In this document: positions 58,292 to 64,000 of the stretch, piece by piece
How positions within the stretch are numbered: position 1 is the stretch's first letter
Layout of the letters: every line of letters begins with the position of its first letter
NCBI RefSeq assembly: GCF_004362855.1
Contig: NZ_SNXW01000008.1
Location: forward strand, 124,001-188,000
DNA from: Aquabacterium commune
GTDB lineage: Bacteria; Pseudomonadota; Gammaproteobacteria; Burkholderiales; Burkholderiaceae_C
Direction of reading: 5' to 3'
Length of the DNA stretch: 64,000 bases
Translations under genes and position numbers: made by a program
Notes under the pieces: model-generated
The model's database searches: none
Told to the model about the DNA's origin: nothing
What the model saw: only the letters and a program-made list of their open reading frames with translations

Positions 58292-60550
58292 ATGAAGACC
58301 CATCCCTTGACCTTCTCCCGTGCCACCGCGCTGGCCACCGCCCTGGCGCTGACCTTCGGGCCCACCGGCCTGATGCCCGGCTTCATGGCTTCGGCCGCGC
58401 TGGCTGCGCCCGTGAAGAAGGGTGGCGCCACCGTCACGCTGAACTTCGTCAACGCCGAGATCGAGGGTGTGGCCCGCGCCATGGCCGTGATCGTGGACAA
58501 GCAGATCATCGTGGACCCCCGCGTCAAGGGCGCCATCACGCTCTACAGCGACCAGCCCCTGACCCCGCGCGAGGCCTACCTGAACTTCCTGGCGGCCCTG
58601 CGTGGCCAGGGCTTCAGCCTCGTCGAGGTGGGTGGCATGCTCAAGATCCTGCCCGAGGCCGAGGCCAAGCTGCAGACGGGCACGGTCGAGGTGGGCTCGG
58701 TCAAGCGCTCGGGCGACCAGGTGCTCACCCAGATCTTCCGCCTGCAGTTCGAGAGCGCGGCCAACATGGTGACGGTGCTGCGTCCGCTGATCAGCCCCAA
58801 CAACACCATCAACGCCAACGCGGGCACGAACACGCTGGTCATCACCGACTACGCCGACAACCTCAAGCGCCTGGGCGAGATGATCGCGGCGCTCGACGTG
58901 CCCTCGGCCACCGACATGGAGGCCATCCCGCTGCAGTACGCCATCGCTGCCGACCTCGCGCCCATGGTGCAGAAGCTGGCCGATGGCGGCGGCACGGCGC
59001 CCGGCGCGGCCGCGGGTGCGGCGGCGGGCCAAGCCACGCTGGTGATGGCCGAAGTTCGCACCAACACGCTGATGGTGCGTGCGCCCAACGCGGCCCGCAT
59101 GTCCCTGGTGCGCGCCCTGATCCAGCGCCTCGACCGGCCCGGCGCCGCTGGCCTGGGTGGCAGCGGCATCCACGTCGTTTACCTCAAGAACGCCGATGCC
59201 GTGAAGCTGGCGCAGGTGTTGCGCGCGGCCTTCCCTGGCGCGGGCGGCTCCAGCAGCAGCGGCGGCGGTGCCAGCAGCACCCCCGGTGGCGGCAGCACGA
59301 CCACGGCGCCTTCCGGCATCAACCTCAGCAGTGGCGGCGGTGCTGCGTCCAGCGGGGCGTCAACGCAGTCCACCTCGCCGGTGGCGGCCTCGGCCCAGCC
59401 CTCCACGGGCGGCTTCATCCAGGCCGACCCGAGCACCAACTCGCTCATCATCACGGCCACCGATGCGCTGTACCGCCAGCTGCGCGCCGTGATCGACCAG
59501 CTTGATGGCCGTCGCGCCCAGATCTACATCGAGGCCATGGTCGTGACGGTCAATGAGCAGAAGCTGGCCGAGGCGGGCTTCCAGTGGGCGGGTGGCGCCG
59601 GCAGCGAGAACCAGGTCGTGGCAGGCACCAACTTTCAGCAAGGTGGTCTCCCCAGTCTGTTCAGCCTGGTGGGTGCGTCCCAGCAGACGGCAGCGGCGGT
59701 CAAGGGCCTGAACGTGGCCTTTGGCCGCAAGCTCTCCGATGGCAGCTACAGCCTCGGCGCCCTGGCCAGCTTCCTGGAGACGAACGGCGATGGCAACGTG
59801 CTGTCCAAGCCGAACCTGATTGCCCTTGACAACGAGGAAGCCAAGATCGTCGTCGGCCAGAACGTGCCCTTCGTGACCGGCTCTTTCACGAATGCCAACA
59901 CGGGCAGCGGGGGCAGTGTCAACCCGTTCACCACCGTGGAGCGCAAGGATGTCGGTCTGACGCTGCGTGTGCGCCCGCAGGTGGGCGAGGGCGGCACGGT
60001 GCGCATGACCGTGTTCCAGGAGAAATCGGATGTCGATGCTTCCAGCCGGGGCAACAGCCAGGGCCTGACCACGAACAAGAGCTCCATCGAGACCACCGTG
60101 GTCATCGACGACGGTGCCACGCTGGTGCTCGGCGGCTTGCTTCAAGATGACTTCAGCAATAACAGCAGCCAGGTGCCCTTGCTGGGCGACATCCCGGTGC
60201 TGGGCAACCTGTTCAAGAACCGATCACGCTCGCGCAACAAGACGAACCTGATGGTGTTCCTGCGCCCCGTGGTCATCCGCAACCAGGACGACGCCAACGC
60301 CCTGACTTCGGACCGCTACGACTACATGCGCCAGCGCCAGATCAACAGCCAGCCCGAGCCCAGCGCGGCGCTCAACAAGATCGATGCCGCGCCGGTGCTG
60401 GACCCGCTCAAGCTCAGCAACCAGCTGACCATGCCGTCGGTGAAGCAGCCGCTGGACGACCCCAACGCGTCCGCCCCGACGGTGCTGATGCCAGGCACTT
60501 CGGGCTACGCGCCCAAGCTGGCGCCGCAAGCCGCCCCCAAGGCCCCCTGA
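58292..60550 (+). CDS. gspD: type II secretion secretin GspD
   Basis: 752 residues: signal peptide (cleavage near SAALAAP), N0 domain (VTLNFVNAEIEGVARAMAVI), N1-N3 domains (TNTLVITDYADNLKRLGEMI; NTLMVRAPNAARMSLV), then the secretin barrel with VPFVTGSFT and LLGDIPVLGNLFKNRS. A Gly/Ser/Thr-rich insert of about 55 residues lies in N3 (about 310-365). Outer-membrane channel; no pilotin gene here. Confidence 0.96.
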   Translation: MKTHPLTFSRATALATALALTFGPTGLMPGFMASAALAAPVKKGGATVTLNFVNAEIEGVARAMAVIVDKQIIVDPRVKGAITLYSDQPLTPREAYLNFLAALRGQGFSLVEVGGMLKILPEAEAKLQTGTVEVGSVKRSGDQVLTQIFRLQFESAANMVTVLRPLISPNNTINANAGTNTLVITDYADNLKRLGEMIAALDVPSATDMEAIPLQYAIAADLAPMVQKLADGGGTAPGAAAGAAAGQATLVMAEVRTNTLMVRAPNAARMSLVRALIQRLDRPGAAGLGGSGIHVVYLKNADAVKLAQVLRAAFPGAGGSSSSGGGASSTPGGGSTTTAPSGINLSSGGGAASSGASTQSTSPVAASAQPSTGGFIQADPSTNSLIITATDALYRQLRAVIDQLDGRRAQIYIEAMVVTVNEQKLAEAGFQWAGGAGSENQVVAGTNFQQGGLPSLFSLVGASQQTAAAVKGLNVAFGRKLSDGSYSLGALASFLETNGDGNVLSKPNLIALDNEEAKIVVGQNVPFVTGSFTNANTGSGGSVNPFTTVERKDVGLTLRVRPQVGEGGTVRMTVFQEKSDVDASSRGNSQGLTTNKSSIETTVVIDDGATLVLGGLLQDDFSNNSSQVPLLGDIPVLGNLFKNRSRSRNKTNLMVFLRPVVIRNQDDANALTSDRYDYMRQRQINSQPEPSAALNKIDAAPVLDPLKLSNQLTMPSVKQPLDDPNASAPTVLMPGTSGYAPKLAPQAAPKAP

Positions 60551-60570
60551 CCCGACCCGCGAGGCTCCAC

Positions 60571-62007
60571 ATGGGCGCACGTCACCCCCTTCCCTACACC
60601 TTCGCGATGGCCAATGGCCTGCTGCTGGAGGTCCTCACCGAGCAGGATGGCGACCGCGCCACGCTGTGGGCCACGCCAGGCGTGTCGCCCTCGGCTCTGT
60701 CCGAGGTGATGCGCAAGTTCACGGTGCATGCCATCGAGCAGGAGCCGGCCGAGACCCTCTCGCAGCGCATCGCCACGGCCTATGCCGCGGGTGAGGGCAG
60801 CGCCGCCGCGGTGGTGGGTGAGGTCGAAAGCGCGGTGGACCTGTCCCGCATGCTGCAGGACCTGCCGGCGGTGGAAGACCTGCTGGAGTCCAGCAACGAC
60901 GCGCCCATCATCCGCATGCTCAACGCGCTGCTGACGCAGGCCGCGAAAGACGGTGCCTCCGACATCCACATCGAGCCCTACGAGCGCTCCTCGGCCGTGC
61001 GCTTCCGCGTGGACGGCACGCTGCGCGAGGTGGTGCAGCCCAACAAGGCCCTGCACGCCGCCTTGATCTCGCGCCTGAAGATCATGGCCGAGCTCGACAT
61101 CTCCGAGAAGCGCATGCCGCAGGACGGCCGCATCTCGTTGCGCATCGGTGGCCGCGCGGTGGACGTGCGGGTGTCAACCTTGCCCTCGGCCCATGGCGAG
61201 CGCGCGGTGCTGCGGATCCTGGACAAGGGCGACGCCAACAAGTTCACCCTCGAATCGCTGGGCATGAGCGGTGACTCGCTCAGCCGTTTCAAGCGCCTGC
61301 TGCGCCAGCCCCACGGCATCGTGCTGGTCACCGGGCCCACGGGTTCGGGCAAGACGACCACGCTGTACGCGGGCCTGAGCACGGTGGACGCGGCCACGAC
61401 CAATGTGCTGACCGTGGAAGATCCGGTCGAGTACGAGCTGCACGGCATCGGCCAGACCCAGGTCAACGCCAAGATCGAGCTGACCTTCGCCAAGGCCCTG
61501 CGCGCCATCCTGCGCCAGGACCCGGACGTCATCATGATCGGTGAAATCCGCGACTTCGAAACCGCGCAGATCGCGGTGCAAGCCTCGCTCACGGGCCACT
61601 TGGTCCTGGCCACGCTGCACACCAACGACGCGCCCAGCGCCGTCACCCGCCTGACCGACATGGGCATCGAGCCTTTCCTGCTGTCCAGCTCGCTGCTGGG
61701 GGTGCTCGGCCAGCGCCTGGTGCGCAAACTCTGCGTGCATTGCAAGCGCCAGGACGGCGGCGGCAAGTGGCACCCGGTGGGGTGCACCGAGTGCGGCATG
61801 AGCGGCTACAAGGGCCGCACCGGCGTGTACGAGCTCATGGTGGCCGACGACGAGATCCGTGGCCTCATCCACGCGCAGGCGGCCGAGGCCAAGCTCTTCG
61901 AGATCGCCCAGCTCAATGGCATGAAGACCATGCGCGAAGACGGTGACCGCCTGGTGGGCGAGGGCGTGACCTCGCTGGAAGAGGTCTTGCGCGTGACCCG
62001 AGAATGA
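60571..62007 (+). CDS. gspE: type II secretion ATPase GspE
   Basis: 478 residues: N1E-like start, NDAPIIRMLNALLTQAAKDG, Asp box SDIHIEPYE, Walker A GPTGSGKT at 255-262, Walker B VIMIGEIRD, His box LATLHTNDAPSA. The zinc site is CVHC...CTEC around a short insert. Powers pseudopilus assembly. Confidence 0.96.
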   Translation: MGARHPLPYTFAMANGLLLEVLTEQDGDRATLWATPGVSPSALSEVMRKFTVHAIEQEPAETLSQRIATAYAAGEGSAAAVVGEVESAVDLSRMLQDLPAVEDLLESSNDAPIIRMLNALLTQAAKDGASDIHIEPYERSSAVRFRVDGTLREVVQPNKALHAALISRLKIMAELDISEKRMPQDGRISLRIGGRAVDVRVSTLPSAHGERAVLRILDKGDANKFTLESLGMSGDSLSRFKRLLRQPHGIVLVTGPTGSGKTTTLYAGLSTVDAATTNVLTVEDPVEYELHGIGQTQVNAKIELTFAKALRAILRQDPDVIMIGEIRDFETAQIAVQASLTGHLVLATLHTNDAPSAVTRLTDMGIEPFLLSSSLLGVLGQRLVRKLCVHCKRQDGGGKWHPVGCTECGMSGYKGRTGVYELMVADDEIRGLIHAQAAEAKLFEIAQLNGMKTMREDGDRLVGEGVTSLEEVLRVTRE

Positions 62008-62033
62008 CCCCCGAATAAAGGCCAGACCGCGCC

Positions 62034-63251
62034 ATGCCCGCTTTCCGCTTCGAAGCCCTGGACGCCTCCGGCAAGACCATCAACGGTCTGGTCGAGGCCG
62101 ACAACCCCAAGGCCGCGCGCGCGCAACTGCGCACCCAGCACATGGTGCCGCTCAACGTCAGCCTGGTGCAGGTGGCCGAGGCCGAGGGCAGCAGCCCGAA
62201 ACTGTTCGCGCGCCGGGTGTTCAACTCGTCGGCGCTGTCGGTGTGGACGCGCCAGCTCTCGGGCCTGGTCGTGGCCGGTCTGCCGCTGGAGCGCGCCTTG
62301 ACCGCCCTGGCCGATGAGGCCGAGGACCCGCGCCAGCGCGAGCTGGTGGCCCACCTGCGCGCCGAGGTCAACGCCGGCTCGCCCTTCGCGCGCGCGCTCA
62401 CGGGCTTCCCGCGCGAGTTCGACGATGTCTATCGCGGCGTGGTTGCCGCCGGCGAGCAAAGCGGCCAGCTCGGTGGCGTGCTCGACAAGCTGGCCAACGA
62501 CCTGGAAGAGCAGCAGCAGCTGAAGTCCAAGCTCATCGGTGCCACGCTGTACCCGGCCATCGTCTCGCTGTTCGCCATCGTCATCGTCATCGCGCTGCTG
62601 GTGTTCGTGGTGCCGCAGGTGGCGCAGGTGTTCTCCAGCAGCAAGCGCGCCTTGCCCTTCCTCACGCAGTTCATGCTGGGCCTGAGCGCGTTCATGCGTG
62701 GCTGGGGCTGGTTGCTGGGCCTGGTCATCTTCGGTGGCCTGGGCGTGCTCATCGTGGCCCGCCGCGAGGAGGCCTTCCGCAAACGCTTCGATGCCTTCTG
62801 GCTGGAGCTGCCCATCATCGGGCGGCTTTCGCGGGGCTACAACGCCGCGCGCTTTGCCGGCACGCTGGCCATGCTGGCCGGCTCGGGCGTGCCCATCCTC
62901 AAGGCCCTGCAGGCGGCGGCCGAGACGCTCTCCAACCGCGCCATGCGGGCCGACGCCATGGAGGCCCTGGTGCAGGTGCGCGAAGGCGCGCCGCTGGCCT
63001 CGGCCCTGGCGGCCAAGAAGCGCTTCCCCGGCTTGCTGTCCATGTTCGCCCGCCTGGGTGAGCAGACCGGCCAGTTGCCGCTGATGCTGCAGCGTGCCGC
63101 GACGCAGCTGTCGGGCGAGGTGCAGCGCCGCGCCCTGGCCATCGCCACCATCCTGGAGCCTTTGCTCATCGTGGTCATGGGCCTGGTGGTGATGCTCATC
63201 GTGATGTCGGTGATGATGCCCATCATGCAGATGAACACCTGGGTCAAATAG
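62034..63251 (+). CDS. gspF: type II secretion inner-membrane protein GspF
   Basis: 405 residues: MPAFRFEALDASGKTINGLV, two GspF/PilC cytoplasmic repeats (FTRQLSGL-like WTRQLSGLVVAGLPLERAL; FAGTLAMLAGSGVPILKAL) and three membrane helices. Platform protein; last gsp gene. A prepilin peptidase gene (gspO) is not in the window. Confidence 0.95.
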   Translation: MPAFRFEALDASGKTINGLVEADNPKAARAQLRTQHMVPLNVSLVQVAEAEGSSPKLFARRVFNSSALSVWTRQLSGLVVAGLPLERALTALADEAEDPRQRELVAHLRAEVNAGSPFARALTGFPREFDDVYRGVVAAGEQSGQLGGVLDKLANDLEEQQQLKSKLIGATLYPAIVSLFAIVIVIALLVFVVPQVAQVFSSSKRALPFLTQFMLGLSAFMRGWGWLLGLVIFGGLGVLIVARREEAFRKRFDAFWLELPIIGRLSRGYNAARFAGTLAMLAGSGVPILKALQAAAETLSNRAMRADAMEALVQVREGAPLASALAAKKRFPGLLSMFARLGEQTGQLPLMLQRAATQLSGEVQRRALAIATILEPLLIVVMGLVVMLIVMSVMMPIMQMNTWVK

Positions 63252-63328
63252 ACCGTCCAGATGGGTGAGCCGTGCGGGGCTGGCGCGTTCTGTCATTCAG
63301 CGACATGCGCATGGCGTAGGATGGCCGC

Positions 63329-64000
63329 ATGAAACTGCTGTTGATTGACGACCATCCTTTGTTCAGGGATGGCCTCAGCCTGCTGATCCAGCACCGACTG
63401 AGCCTGCCCGACCATGCCGCGCTGTCGCTGCTGGAAGCGGGTGACCTGAGCGAGGCCGCTGCCGTGGTGCAGGCACATCCCGATGTGAAGCTGGCCCTGC
63501 TCGACCTCAACCTCGGTGACCGACAGGGCCTCGACACGCTGCAGCAGTGGCGCACCATCGCGCCCGACGTGCCGGTGGTCGTGCTGTCCGCCGACGACCG
63601 CCCGGCCACCATCGTGTCGGCCATCGACCACGGTGCCGCTGGCTTCATCCCCAAGACGGCCCAGGCCACGACCATGCAGGACGCCTTGCGCCGTGTGCTC
63701 GCAGGCGAGGTCTATCTGCCCGAGCTGACGGGGGTCGAAGACGGTGCGGGTGAGGACGCCCTGTTGCCAGCCTTGTCCGACGACGCGCCCCCGGAGTCCT
63801 TGCTGGGCCTGTCGGACCGTCAGCTTGACGTGCTGCGCCTGCTCATCGAGGGCAAGCCCAACAAGGAAATCTGCCGCATGCTGGTGCTGTCGGAGTCCAC
63901 CGTCAAGACGCACCTGTCGGCCATTTTCCGCAAGCTGCGCGTCAACAGCCGCACCCAGGCGGTGGTGGCTGTGGCGCGTGCCGGTGTGGCGCTGGGACCG
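63329..64000 (+). CDS. NarL/FixJ-type response regulator, partial
   Basis: 224 codons visible from ATG 63329, running off the right edge without a stop. Receiver domain: MKLLLIDDHPLFRDGLSLL, phosphoacceptor Asp in LALLDLNLGD, VVVLSADDRP with the Ser/Thr switch, and IPKTAQ with the Lys. A linker of about 25 residues leads to a LuxR helix-turn-helix (LSDRQLDVLRLLIEGKPNKE, STVKTHLSAIFRKL). Sensor kinase not in view. Regulon unknown, although it follows the T2SS operon by 77 bp. Confidence 0.92.
   Translation, partial: MKLLLIDDHPLFRDGLSLLIQHRLSLPDHAALSLLEAGDLSEAAAVVQAHPDVKLALLDLNLGDRQGLDTLQQWRTIAPDVPVVVLSADDRPATIVSAIDHGAAGFIPKTAQATTMQDALRRVLAGEVYLPELTGVEDGAGEDALLPALSDDAPPESLLGLSDRQLDVLRLLIEGKPNKEICRMLVLSESTVKTHLSAIFRKLRVNSRTQAVVAVARAGVALGP

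Overview
The window is a dense, GC-rich chromosomal segment of a betaproteobacterium of the order Burkholderiales. The evidence is the gene content and the protein sequences: gatCAB, mreBCD-mrdA-mrdB, Coq7-type ubiquinone hydroxylase, the atpIBEFHAGDC operon, an infA of the 86-residue betaproteobacterial type, and a complete type II secretion operon. I cannot name a genus from the sequence alone. No tRNA, rRNA, CRISPR array, transposase, integrase or phage gene was seen.

Layout. 1-5.8 kb: tail of an unknown gene, a DUF1345 membrane protein, a P-type cation ATPase, an outer-membrane beta-barrel protein, infA with a TTG start, and a quinone-oxidoreductase-like enzyme. 5.83-10.0 kb: an inserted cassette. 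It carries a ribbon-helix-helix-like protein, a PspA/IM30 protein, a YqiJ-like OB-fold membrane protein and a YqiK-like flotillin, and is flanked by a 115-bp duplication of the 3' end of xth (exonuclease III). 9.9-16.5 kb: xth, pyrE, a DUF4124 protein, a family 25 glycosyltransferase and gatB-gatA-gatC. 16.5-24.2 kb: the rod-shape operon mreB-mreC-mreD-mrdA-mrdB, then coq7 and an OsmC protein. A candidate small RNA with an ECF-sigma-like promoter and its own terminator lies at 24.27-24.40 kb. 24.5-31.1 kb: rep helicase, a fused PcaC-PcaD enzyme, rlpA, an EamA transporter and hemE.

31.2-40.6 kb is the least ordinary region. It has an HxxxD-type acyltransferase on the plus strand. On the minus strand lies a run of genes for a GNAT-like protein, a GH3-family adenylating/conjugating enzyme, a second GNAT protein, and an HlyD-ABC ATPase-ABC-2 permease exporter. 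This run ends in the remains of chemoreceptor genes. The co-orientation and tight spacing suggest a small acyl-conjugate synthesis and export unit of unknown product.

40.9-48.3 kb: the ATP synthase operon from a good promoter to a strong terminator. 48.5-51.5 kb: an MpaB/Lcp-type (DUF2236) putative haem oxygenase and ilvA. 51.5-63.3 kb: type II secretion, with gspC on the minus strand divergent from gspGHIJKLMNDEF. The window ends inside a NarL/FixJ-type response regulator gene.

Starts were chosen from family length, visible ribosome binding sites and start/stop overlaps. Where a start is uncertain the entry says so.
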